Below are positions 44,794-52,734 of a DNA stretch of 57,240 bases, piece after piece; position 1 is the stretch's first letter; the number at the start of each line of letters is the position of its first letter. The notes below the pieces were generated by a model. It was not told where the DNA came from. It searched no databases and saw only the letters and a list, made by a program, of their open reading frames with translations. The position numbers were made by a program, and so were the translations under genes. This stretch comes from Mycobacterium nebraskense (GTDB taxonomy: Bacteria > Actinomycetota > Actinomycetes > Mycobacteriales > Mycobacteriaceae), in contig NZ_LQPH01000019.1 in the NCBI RefSeq assembly GCF_002102255.1, positions 1 through 57,240 on the forward strand, in the 5' to 3' direction.

Positions 44794-45558
44794 ATGATGC
44801 CGCAATGGCGGCCCGGGACGCCGATCGGCGGTGACTCATCCGGGCATGACGAGTACGCGATGTGGGATGCCGCATACGTGCTGGGATCACTGTCGTCCGT
44901 CGAACGGCGGGAATTCGAATCACACCTGGCCGACTGCCTGTTGTGTCGTAACGCCGTTGGCGAGCTCAACGGCATGCCGGCCCTGCTGTCGCAACTGGAC
45001 CGCTACGAGATCGCGCCGATCGACCAGACCGACATCCGGGCCGCGACACCGTCACCGTCTAATGCCTTGCTGCCGTCACTGCTGGCCAAGGTGAGCTGGC
45101 GGCGGCGCCAGCAACGCATCGTGGGTTGGACGGCCGGGACCGTCGCCGCCACGGTGCTGGCGGTCGGTGTGTTCGTCGGCCTTGCGGGTCAATCCTCGAC
45201 ATCCGAGCCGATGCCGCCGCAGGCGAGCGTGTCGGTTCAGCCCATGGTGCAGGTCGGGACGGACAAGCTGGCCTCGACGGTCTCGCTCGTCAGCCAGCGG
45301 TGGGGAACCTCAATCTCGATGAACTGTGTCTGTCTGGCCCCGCTGAACGCTCATCACGACGCGTTAGCGATGGTCGTGGTAGGTCGCGACGGCAGCCACA
45401 CGCGGTTGGCAACCTGGGTGGCGAATCCGGGCCATACGGCATCGCCCGCTGGCAGTAGTTCTACACGTGTCGATCAAATCGCCTCTGTGCAAGTGGTTTC
45501 CGCTGACGACGGCCAAGTTCTCCTGGAGCGTTCACTGGGAGTTGTCGAACCCCGGTGA
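44794..45558 (+). CDS. orphan RslA-like zinc anti-sigma factor
   Basis: A 254-residue paralogue of RslA: YAMWDAAYVLGSL, zinc motif H44-x3-C48-x2-C51 (HLADCLLC), membrane segment near 112-135 after RRRQQR, and the extracytoplasmic NCVCLAPLNAHHDALAMVVVGRDGS block almost identical to RslA. No sigma gene lies next to it, so it may hold SigL in trans or another sigma factor. AGGAGGG at 44777 sets the ATG at 44794 (44797 also possible). The next SigL-type promoter overlaps its last codon. Confidence 0.85.
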   Translation: MMPQWRPGTPIGGDSSGHDEYAMWDAAYVLGSLSSVERREFESHLADCLLCRNAVGELNGMPALLSQLDRYEIAPIDQTDIRAATPSPSNALLPSLLAKVSWRRRQQRIVGWTAGTVAATVLAVGVFVGLAGQSSTSEPMPPQASVSVQPMVQVGTDKLASTVSLVSQRWGTSISMNCVCLAPLNAHHDALAMVVVGRDGSHTRLATWVANPGHTASPAGSSSTRVDQIASVQVVSADDGQVLLERSLGVVEPR

Positions 45559-45583
45559 ACTGAAGTCACTCGCGCCTCGTGTT
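45556..45583 (+). promoter_or_regulatory. SigL-type promoter of biosynthetic cassette 2
   Basis: TGAACT (45556-45561), 16-base spacer, CGTGTT (45578-45583), 29 bases before the ThDP gene. It overlaps the stop codon of the RslA-like gene. Confidence 0.8.
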
Positions 45584-45612
45584 ACTGGCAGCTACACGAG
45601 TTAGGTGAGCAG

Positions 45613-47370
45613 ATGCCCAGGCAACACAGAGTGGTCGACCATATCGTCGAGCACCTCGCGAGGATCGGCGGCGATTACATATTCGGTGTCGACGGCGCCA
45701 ACATCGAAGATCTTTACGATGCAGCGCATTTCAGTTCGGACATCACCGCGGTGTTGGCCAAGCACGAGTTTTCTGCGGCCACGATGGCCGACGGGTACAG
45801 CCGCGCCGGCGCCGGTTTGGGGGTGGTGGCGGCGACGTCGGGCGGAGGTGCACTCAATCTCATTCCGGGACTTGGCGAATCATTGGCCAGCAGGGTGCCG
45901 GTGTTGGCATTGGTGGGTCAGCCGGCGACCACGATGGACGGTCGGGGCAGCTTTCAAGACACCAGTGGCCGCAACGGATCGATGAATGCCGAGGCGTTAT
46001 TTTCGGCGGTGTCGGTCTTTTGCCGGCGGGTCCTGACGCCCGCCGACATCGTTTCGGCGTTGCCGAGCGCTATAGCGGCAGCGCGAACCGGGGGCCCGGC
46101 GGTTTTGTTACTACCCAAGGATATTCAGCAAGCGAAGATCGGCATCAACGGGTACGGCGGTAATGACCGGCATGGCTTCGCGCGCCCGGGGCGAAGGATC
46201 GGGGATCCGCACGCGATCGTGCGCGCCCTGCGCCGAGCGACTGGACCCGTCACAATCATCGCCGGCGAGCAGGTCGCGCGTGATGACGCCCGAGCCGAAC
46301 TCGAGGAGCTGCGGGCCCTGCTGCGCGCACGGGTGGCGTGTGTGCCCGACGCCAAAGATGTTGCCGGCACACCGGGTTCCGGTTCGTCGTCGGCGCTCGG
46401 TGTGACCGGTGTGATGGGCCATCCCGGCGTGGCCGACGCGGTGACGGCTTGCGCCGTGTGCCTGGTCGTCGGCACCCGACTGTCGGTGACCGCCCGCACC
46501 GGCCTCGACGACGCGCTTGCGGCGGTGCGGACGATCTCCATCGGCTCGGCAGCGCCGTACCTGCCGTGCACGCATGTGCACACCGAAGATTTGCGAGGGT
46601 CGCTCCGGCAGCTGACCCGGGCGTTGTCCGGGCCGGGTCGGCCGAGGGGGCTACGCGTGCCCGATTTCGTCGCAGGCACTGAACTCAGCCCACCCCCCTT
46701 CGCCGGCGCGGGTGTGCGCTACCGCGATGCCATGGTCGTGCTCGATCGCTTGTTGCCGGACGGAACCGACATCGTCGTCGATGCCGGCAACACCGGAGCG
46801 GCCGCGATCCATCACCTGCCCGTTCGCCGGGGCGGTCGGTTCGCGGTCGCACTCGGGATGGGCGGCATGGGCTATAGCTTCGGTGCCGGTATCGGGATGG
46901 CCTTCGGGCGTGCCAACAGCGGACGCAGTCGCGGTCGCACCGTGGTGATCGCCGGGGACGGTGCATTCTTCATGCACGGCATGGAGGTGCACACCGCGGT
47001 GCAGTACCGGCTTCCGATGACTTTCGTGTTGTTCAACAACAACGCCCACGCCATGTGCGTCACGCGCGAGCAGCTGTTCTACGACGACCTGTACAGCTAC
47101 AACCGGTTCGCTCCCAGCCGGCTGGCGGCCGGGCTGGCGAGCATGTTCCCCGGGCTGTCTTCGGTCGACGTGGCCGACATCGCCGCACTGCCCGCAGCCC
47201 TGGAACGGGCGCTGGGCGTCGACGGTCCGTCCGTGGTCAGCGTCGAGTGCGCCGCCGACGAAATCCCGCCATTTGCGGCATTCCTGAACAGAAAACCCAC
47301 CAACCATGTTGTCGAACAACAGATCACAACGCAGAAGGAGAACCGATCCCATGTCCGTAGCAGCGCTTGA
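45613..47370 (+). CDS. ThDP-dependent enzyme, copy 2
   Basis: A 585-residue paralogue of the ThDP enzyme at 33126, alike over its whole length. Glu52 (LAKHEFSAATMADGYSRAG) and the GDGAFFMHGMEVHT...FNN motif are kept, so it should be active. Differences cluster in the linker near residues 180-200 and at the C-terminus. ATG at 45613 with AGGTGAGCAG upstream. The last 20 bases overlap the SRPBCC gene exactly as in copy 1. Confidence 0.9.
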   Translation: MPRQHRVVDHIVEHLARIGGDYIFGVDGANIEDLYDAAHFSSDITAVLAKHEFSAATMADGYSRAGAGLGVVAATSGGGALNLIPGLGESLASRVPVLALVGQPATTMDGRGSFQDTSGRNGSMNAEALFSAVSVFCRRVLTPADIVSALPSAIAAARTGGPAVLLLPKDIQQAKIGINGYGGNDRHGFARPGRRIGDPHAIVRALRRATGPVTIIAGEQVARDDARAELEELRALLRARVACVPDAKDVAGTPGSGSSSALGVTGVMGHPGVADAVTACAVCLVVGTRLSVTARTGLDDALAAVRTISIGSAAPYLPCTHVHTEDLRGSLRQLTRALSGPGRPRGLRVPDFVAGTELSPPPFAGAGVRYRDAMVVLDRLLPDGTDIVVDAGNTGAAAIHHLPVRRGGRFAVALGMGGMGYSFGAGIGMAFGRANSGRSRGRTVVIAGDGAFFMHGMEVHTAVQYRLPMTFVLFNNNAHAMCVTREQLFYDDLYSYNRFAPSRLAAGLASMFPGLSSVDVADIAALPAALERALGVDGPSVVSVECAADEIPPFAAFLNRKPTNHVVEQQITTQKENRSHVRSSA

Positions 47371-48022
47371 CGATATCGCCGTCCACAGCGGCACCACCGA
47401 ACCGATCGAGGGAGTGGTCCGTATCGAGACCTCACCGCTCGAGGAGACCGCCCCGATGTTCATGGCGAAGATGCGGTCGGTGTACCCCCACGACGAGGTC
47501 TTCGGCCAGTACTGCACGGTCAACGACTACGTCGACTGCCCGCCCGACGAGCTGTTCGAGTACCTGGCCGACACGCGCAGCCTCGAGGAGTGGACCTATA
47601 CCCTGCGTGACTTCACCCCGACTGAGGAGCCCGGGCTGTGGCTGGCCTACGACCGGTTGCTTCCGGACACCAAGATCTACACGCGCACGGTGGCCAACGC
47701 GCAGGCCCGCACCGTCGACTACCACTGCGCCTGGGACCAGGGCGAGCACCTGTGGATGATCTACCTGATGCGGGTCTTCGACGCGCAGGTGGTGCTCGGC
47801 AAGCCCGGTTCCGTTGTGCTGTGGACCAATTGCCGCCACCCGTTCTACGACCACAACCCGTATCCCGAGGCCGCCCCGCCGGAGCGCACGGGCTGGGTGG
47901 GTGACTTCTGGGACATATTCGGTGCCGGCCATGGGCTGGAACTGAACAACCTCAAGTCAATCGCCGAATACCGGCACCGTAACGGGCTGCCCGTCACGCC
48001 GGCCTGGATGAGTACGTCATGA
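47351..48022 (+). CDS. SRPBCC protein, copy 2
   Basis: A 223-residue paralogue of the protein at 34852, with an N-terminal arm about ten residues longer and the same core (YCTVNDYVDCPPDELFEYLADTRSLEEWTYTL, WTNCRHPFYDHNPYPEA, GDFWDIFGAGH). Conserved His and Cys in NC(R/H)HPFYDHN could line the pocket. AAGGAGAA lies upstream. It overlaps the ThDP gene by 20 bases and the KAS III-like gene by four. Confidence 0.8.
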   Translation: MSVAALDDIAVHSGTTEPIEGVVRIETSPLEETAPMFMAKMRSVYPHDEVFGQYCTVNDYVDCPPDELFEYLADTRSLEEWTYTLRDFTPTEEPGLWLAYDRLLPDTKIYTRTVANAQARTVDYHCAWDQGEHLWMIYLMRVFDAQVVLGKPGSVVLWTNCRHPFYDHNPYPEAAPPERTGWVGDFWDIFGAGHGLELNNLKSIAEYRHRNGLPVTPAWMSTS

Positions 48023-49038
48023 AACAACCCAGCGTCAGCCTGACCGACGTTTCGACCTATCTGCCCGGCGAACCCATCGGCGCCGACTACTACGCGCGGT
48101 TCGCAGGTTCGGACGACCTGGCGGCCAACCTGATGTTCCGCGCGCCGAAGTTCCGCCATCACGTCGGGCCGGACGAAACCGCGACCGACATGATCGAGCG
48201 AGCCGCACAGGGCCTGATCGAACGGCACGGCCAGGACGTCATCGCCAACGTCGACGTGCTGATCACCCACGCCCAGATGCCCGACATGCCGTTCTACGGC
48301 GGGGGCGGCGGCATCGCGCACCGGTTGGGCATGCGCCCCAACTGGGTGCTGGATCTGCACAACGGCGGCTGCGCCGCGTTCGTGCTGGGTCTCAAAGTGG
48401 CCCGCCAGCTGCTCGCGTCCGGGCAGGGGAGTACCGCGCTCATCGCGATCGCCCAGAACGCCGCCGGCCAGGTCTTCGACCAGCCCGGGGTGCGCCGCAA
48501 GGCGCAGGCCTCGGTTCCGGGTGACGGCGCCGCCGTCGGATTGGTGACGCTGTCGGATCGATCACCGATCCTCGACATCGAGTGCCGCACCTACGGCGAA
48601 TACGCCGGCGACATGACGCTCGCGATCGACCCGCCCCGCAAGTGGTGGCAGCCCGGCCCCGGTGAGGCTTCCATCGGGTTCACCGAAACCAAGATCACCA
48701 AGGTGCTCGCGCGGGGCAATCGGCAGGTTCCCGAGGTGGCGCTCGCGGTCTGTGACCGGATCAACCTGGACTCCAAGGACATCGACCTGCTGGTCACCAA
48801 TCAGCCAAACCGGGTGTTCCTGCGCAACTGGCGCGAAGCGCTCGACGTGCCGTGCGCGCGCCATCGTGACACCTTTGACGAGTGCGGCAACCTGTTCGGT
48901 GCCGGCATCCCGATCAACCTGGATCATGCGATATCAGACGGTCAGGTTACGGCCGGCGACGTCGTGATGATGGCCGCCTTCGCGCACGCAGGCGACTTTG
49001 CGGGCGCGGCGGCGATCCGCTGGGGCGGACGAAGCTGA
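48019..49038 (+). CDS. KAS III-like enzyme lacking the catalytic His, copy 2
   Basis: A 339-residue paralogue of the enzyme at 35504, aligned without gaps. Cys118 (HNGGCAAF), Asn261 in place of His (TNQPN) and Asn291 (DECGNLFGAGIP) are at the same positions, so the change is fixed in both copies. ATGA overlap with the SRPBCC gene and TGATG with the aminotransferase gene. Confidence 0.88.
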   Translation: MKQPSVSLTDVSTYLPGEPIGADYYARFAGSDDLAANLMFRAPKFRHHVGPDETATDMIERAAQGLIERHGQDVIANVDVLITHAQMPDMPFYGGGGGIAHRLGMRPNWVLDLHNGGCAAFVLGLKVARQLLASGQGSTALIAIAQNAAGQVFDQPGVRRKAQASVPGDGAAVGLVTLSDRSPILDIECRTYGEYAGDMTLAIDPPRKWWQPGPGEASIGFTETKITKVLARGNRQVPEVALAVCDRINLDSKDIDLLVTNQPNRVFLRNWREALDVPCARHRDTFDECGNLFGAGIPINLDHAISDGQVTAGDVVMMAAFAHAGDFAGAAAIRWGGRS

Positions 49039-50081
49039 TGCAAGCCCTGCCGGAGCTGAGCCCCCTGACCGCGGAGATCCTCGATGCGCTGCCGAATGCG
49101 AACGATCCATTCGCGTTGTCGCTCAACGAGAATCCGTTTCCGCCGCTGCCCGCCGTGCGCTCGGCACTGATCCGCTCGATCGACGTCGCCAACCGGTATC
49201 CGGAGTTCCTGCCCGAACGGTTGCGCCGCTTGATCGCCGGTCATATCGGGGTCTGCGACGAGCAAGTGGTCTTGGGATCGGGTGCCAGCGGGGTGGCGAT
49301 GCAGGTCCTGCATGCGGTGACGCGCCCCGGTGATCGGATCGTGCTCAGCGAGCCGACTTTCGACGGGTATCCGATCTTCGCCCGGATGGGCCGGCTCACA
49401 TCGGTGACCGTTCCGCTCGACAGGCGCGGCCACCACGACCTGGAGGCGATGGCCGACGCGGCGGCGGACGCAAGCGTCGTCGTCTTGTGTCGGCCCCACA
49501 ACCCGACCGGCACCGTCGAACCCGTCGCTGATGTGCAGCGATTCCTGCAGCGGGTGCCCGATCACACGGTCGTGTTGCTCGACGAGGCCTATATCGAGTT
49601 TGCCGCCCCCCAGCACCGCGTCGACGGGCCCGACCTAGTCCGGCGATTTCCGAATCTCGTTATTTTGCGGACGTTCTCGAAGGCCTATGGGTTGGCCGGA
49701 CTTCGCATCGGGTACGGGTTCTCCTCACCAGAATTGTCCACGACGCTGTGGGGGATGCAATTGCCCTTCGGTATGGGCATTACCAGCCTGGTCGCGGTGG
49801 CGGCGTGCTACGACGCCGAAGACCAATTACGGCAACGCATTCTGCGAATCAACGGTGAGCGCGACTACCTGTGTCGGCGCCTTCGGGCAAAGGGCGTATA
49901 CACCACCGACGGGCATGCCAACTTCGTGTACCTGCCAGCTGTCGGGCGAGGATGGCGAGAGGTTTTCGGCGACAGCGGGCTGAAAGCCCGCCACTACCCT
50001 GACGGCGCCGCTCGGATCACGGTCGGAAGTCGCGTGTCCACCCAAGCGGTGCTGGCCGCCGTGGCCAAGTCGCAAGGCTGA
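49038..50081 (+). CDS. PLP-dependent aminotransferase, HisC-like, copy 2
   Basis: A 347-residue paralogue of the protein at 36523, with the PLP Lys in TFSKAYGLAGLRIGYG, DEAYIEF, CRPHNPTG and LSLNENPFPP. It differs mainly near the N-terminus and around VASPDLARALW versus FSSPELSTTLW. Last gene of the four-gene block; 127 bases separate it from the small membrane-protein gene, with a SigL-type promoter in between. Confidence 0.88.
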   Translation: MQALPELSPLTAEILDALPNANDPFALSLNENPFPPLPAVRSALIRSIDVANRYPEFLPERLRRLIAGHIGVCDEQVVLGSGASGVAMQVLHAVTRPGDRIVLSEPTFDGYPIFARMGRLTSVTVPLDRRGHHDLEAMADAAADASVVVLCRPHNPTGTVEPVADVQRFLQRVPDHTVVLLDEAYIEFAAPQHRVDGPDLVRRFPNLVILRTFSKAYGLAGLRIGYGFSSPELSTTLWGMQLPFGMGITSLVAVAACYDAEDQLRQRILRINGERDYLCRRLRAKGVYTTDGHANFVYLPAVGRGWREVFGDSGLKARHYPDGAARITVGSRVSTQAVLAAVAKSQG

Positions 50082-50160
50082 CCCAAGGCGCGTGCCATGG
50101 CATTTCAACGAGCGACGCAGCAACGACGGGAACCACGATGGGCATTGTCGGCGCCCAGGG

Positions 50161-50188
50161 TGAACTTCCTGTCGCGGCCCCTCGTGTT
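50161..50188 (+). promoter_or_regulatory. SigL-type promoter of the small protein/monooxygenase/O-methyltransferase unit
   Basis: TGAACT (50161-50166), 16-base spacer, CGTGTT (50183-50188). AGGAGG and the ATG of the 38-codon gene follow 7 and 21 bases later. Confidence 0.78.
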
Positions 50189-50208
50189 AGCAGTAGGAGG
50201 TGTTGAAG

Positions 50209-50325
50209 ATGAATCCTATGCTGACGCTTTGCTTTTCAGTGGTGATGACGGTCGCAGGAGTCGGCCTGACGCAGCTGCAGGCGCGACTCGAGCGATGGGC
50301 CTACGAACGGCACGCAGAGGACTGA
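50209..50325 (+). CDS. 38-residue small membrane protein
   Basis: The ATG at 50209 has a perfect AGGAGG eight bases upstream, directly below a SigL-type promoter. The 38 codons encode a hydrophobic start (MNPMLTLCFSVVMTVAGVGL), then a charged amphipathic tail (LERWAYERHAED). It looks like a single-pass or membrane-edge microprotein. Its stop lies two bases before the TTG start of the monooxygenase gene, which suggests coupled translation. I know of no assigned function. Confidence 0.7.
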   Translation: MNPMLTLCFSVVMTVAGVGLTQLQARLERWAYERHAED

Positions 50326-50327
50326 AG

Positions 50328-51596
50328 TTGGGTCATTTTGCGAAGCTGAGGCCGGTGCTCGACGGGACGTCGACCCGGCCCCTTCGGATTCTCGTTGTCG
50401 GCGCCGGTGTGGGCGGCATTTCCATCGCCCGCGGATTATTACGTGATGGGCATGACGTCACCGTCTTCGAACGTCGGCCGGATGTACGGGCAGGCGGCGG
50501 TGCCGTAACCATCTGGTCCAATGGCTCGACCGTTCTGGGGCAGCTGGGGGTCGATATGGATGGTGCGGGTCAGTCGCTGTCCACCCTGCAGGTCGTGACA
50601 GCCACGGGCCGCCCGGTCACCACCGTGGATTTGGCTGCGATCGTGGACCGGCTGGGAGCACCAGTTCGGATGGTGCCACGGCGGGTCCTGCTGGAACGGC
50701 TGCTCGAAGGCTTTCCGTCCGAACGTATCCGGTGCAATGCCCGTGCGACCGGGGTCGTCGACACGGAAGACGGAGTTTCGCTCGAGTTTGAAGACGGCAG
50801 GTCTGCCGAAGGAGATCTGCTGATCGGTGCCGACGGTCTGCATTCGATGGTGCGAGGCATCGTCGGCGCGCAGCCGGCCGAGCCGACCGGCTGGTGCAGC
50901 TGGCAGGGACTGGTCACCCTTCCCCACGTCACCGACAAGCATGTCGCACAGATGATTATCGGCGAGCACGGCAGCATCGGCCTGTGGCCCACGGGAGGCT
51001 CGGACGTGCAGTGGTGGTTCGACTTGCCGTGGTCGCCCGACTTCGTCAGGCCGGGTTGCCCGATCGACATGATCCGGTCCCACTTCGAAGGCTGGTCCGA
51101 CTCGGCCGATCGAGTACTCGCGACTTTGACCGACGAGGATCTGGCCCGTTCGCCGTTTCCGCATTTTCGGCATCCGATCCCCCGCTCGGGCCGAGGCGCG
51201 ATCACGTTGCTCGGCGATGCCGCACACACGATGCCGCCCACGCTTGCGCAGGGGACCAATCAGGCGCTGCTCGACACGATGGTGTTGTGCAAGGCGATTT
51301 CGGATTTCGCAACGGGTGCCGATGGCATGCGCCGGGGGCACCGTGACCTCACGAGCGCGCTGCGCTGGTACGAGGACACCAGGCGACGCAAGGTCAAGGC
51401 CGTGTCCTGGTTGACCACGCAGCAAGTGTCCCGCAGCGAGACCGCACTGCGGCCGGCGGCGATGATCTCGGGCAGGTTCATGACCTGGGCATTGACAACG
51501 TTTCTGCGTTCGGTGAGTCACCGCAGGATGTCCGCGGAGATCAGCCGAGACCTCCGGGCCGCGACGACCACCCATCTCGTCGATGCCAATGACTAA
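50328..51596 (+). CDS. class A FAD-dependent monooxygenase, copy 2
   Basis: A 422-residue paralogue of the enzyme at 27415: GAGVGGISIARGLLRDGH, GADGLHSMVRG, GDAAHTMPPTLAQGTNQALLDT. The TTG at 50328 is preferred, with AGAGGA six bases upstream and the 38-codon gene ending just before; a GTG nine codons later is an alternative. The longer open frame up to 50097 contains the promoter and the small gene, so it is not coding. Its stop overlaps the O-methyltransferase gene. Confidence 0.88.
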   Translation: MGHFAKLRPVLDGTSTRPLRILVVGAGVGGISIARGLLRDGHDVTVFERRPDVRAGGGAVTIWSNGSTVLGQLGVDMDGAGQSLSTLQVVTATGRPVTTVDLAAIVDRLGAPVRMVPRRVLLERLLEGFPSERIRCNARATGVVDTEDGVSLEFEDGRSAEGDLLIGADGLHSMVRGIVGAQPAEPTGWCSWQGLVTLPHVTDKHVAQMIIGEHGSIGLWPTGGSDVQWWFDLPWSPDFVRPGCPIDMIRSHFEGWSDSADRVLATLTDEDLARSPFPHFRHPIPRSGRGAITLLGDAAHTMPPTLAQGTNQALLDTMVLCKAISDFATGADGMRRGHRDLTSALRWYEDTRRRKVKAVSWLTTQQVSRSETALRPAAMISGRFMTWALTTFLRSVSHRRMSAEISRDLRAATTTHLVDAND

Positions 51597-52692
51597 ACCG
51601 TTATCGGCGACCACCAAGTCGCCACCCGCTAAGCTGGCCCGCGCTGTCGAGTGGATGCGCCACTACCTGTATCGGTTGCACCAGCGGCTGACCCCCGCAC
51701 CCGCGGCGATGATGGAGATGATCGTGGCCACCTGGACGTCGCAGGCGATCACCGTGGCGGCCCAACTCGGTGTCGCGGATGCCTTGACCGGCGGCCCGCT
51801 GCCAATCGAGGAGCTGGCCGCGCAGGTGGGCGCGGACGCCGACGCGCTACGCCGCCTGCTGCGGGCCCTGATCGGCAAGGGCATCTTCCGCCGTCGCCAC
51901 GACGGGCGCTATGAGCTGAATTCCCTTGCCGGCACGCTGCGTTCGGATGCGCCGATCTCGATGACTTGGGCGGCACAGTTCTACGGCTTGGCCGAACAGC
52001 GCGAGCGCTGGACTCTGATGGCGGACTCGATCCGAACCGGGCGTTCGGTCGTCCCGGCATTGCGCGGCAAGGAGAGCTTCGACTACTTCGCCGGGCAGCC
52101 CGAGCTCGCCGAACTCTTCGACCAGACGATGACGAGCGTTTCGCAGCTCACGGACGGGCCGGTGGTCACCGGCTACGACTTCGGGGCCTACGCCACAATC
52201 GTCGACGTGGGCGGCGGACACGGTCCATTGCTGGCCGCTATCCTGGCGGGGGCGCCGGCTTCGCGGGGCGTGCTTTACGACCTGCCGCGGGTGGTCGCGA
52301 ACGCCCCAACCCTGTTCCGCGAGCACAACGTTGCCGACCGGGTGCGTATCGCGGAGGGGTCATTTTTCGACAGCGTTCCCGACGGCGGTGATGCCTACAT
52401 CCTCAAGAACATCATCCACGACTGGCCCGACGAATTGGCGGTGCAGATCCTGCGTAACGTTCACCGGGCAGCCGGTCCCGCAGCCACGGTGTTGCTGGTC
52501 GAATTGGTCATCCCCGACCACGATCGTGACTTCCCGGGCAAATGGGTGGACTTGGAGATGCTGCTCAATTTGGGGGCCCGCGAACGCACTGCCGCCGAAT
52601 ACCGAGACCTGCTCAGCCAAGCCGGATTCCAGCTGACACGGGTGGTGCAAACCGCCTCGCCCCTCAGCGTGATCGAGGCCCGAGCGGCGTAA
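51583..52692 (+). CDS. O-methyltransferase (hydroxyneurosporene/plant-type)
   Basis: A 369-residue class I O-methyltransferase. The N-terminal dimerisation domain (ATWTSQAITVAAQLGVADAL, then a winged helix with GADADALRRLLRALIGKG) precedes the SAM motif IVDVGGGHGPLLAAIL; the catalytic His is in IIHDWPDE. Such enzymes methylate hydroxyls on aromatic polyketide-like compounds. The ATG at 51583 (or 51589) overlaps the monooxygenase stop, so it acts in the same pathway, probably after the hydroxylation. No counterpart in cassette 1, which has other methyltransferases nearby. Confidence 0.9.
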   Translation: MPMTKPLSATTKSPPAKLARAVEWMRHYLYRLHQRLTPAPAAMMEMIVATWTSQAITVAAQLGVADALTGGPLPIEELAAQVGADADALRRLLRALIGKGIFRRRHDGRYELNSLAGTLRSDAPISMTWAAQFYGLAEQRERWTLMADSIRTGRSVVPALRGKESFDYFAGQPELAELFDQTMTSVSQLTDGPVVTGYDFGAYATIVDVGGGHGPLLAAILAGAPASRGVLYDLPRVVANAPTLFREHNVADRVRIAEGSFFDSVPDGGDAYILKNIIHDWPDELAVQILRNVHRAAGPAATVLLVELVIPDHDRDFPGKWVDLEMLLNLGARERTAAEYRDLLSQAGFQLTRVVQTASPLSVIEARAA

Positions 52693-52734
52693 CCGTCACC
52701 AGCGCTGCGCCGGCCGGGTTAACCTTTATCCCGT

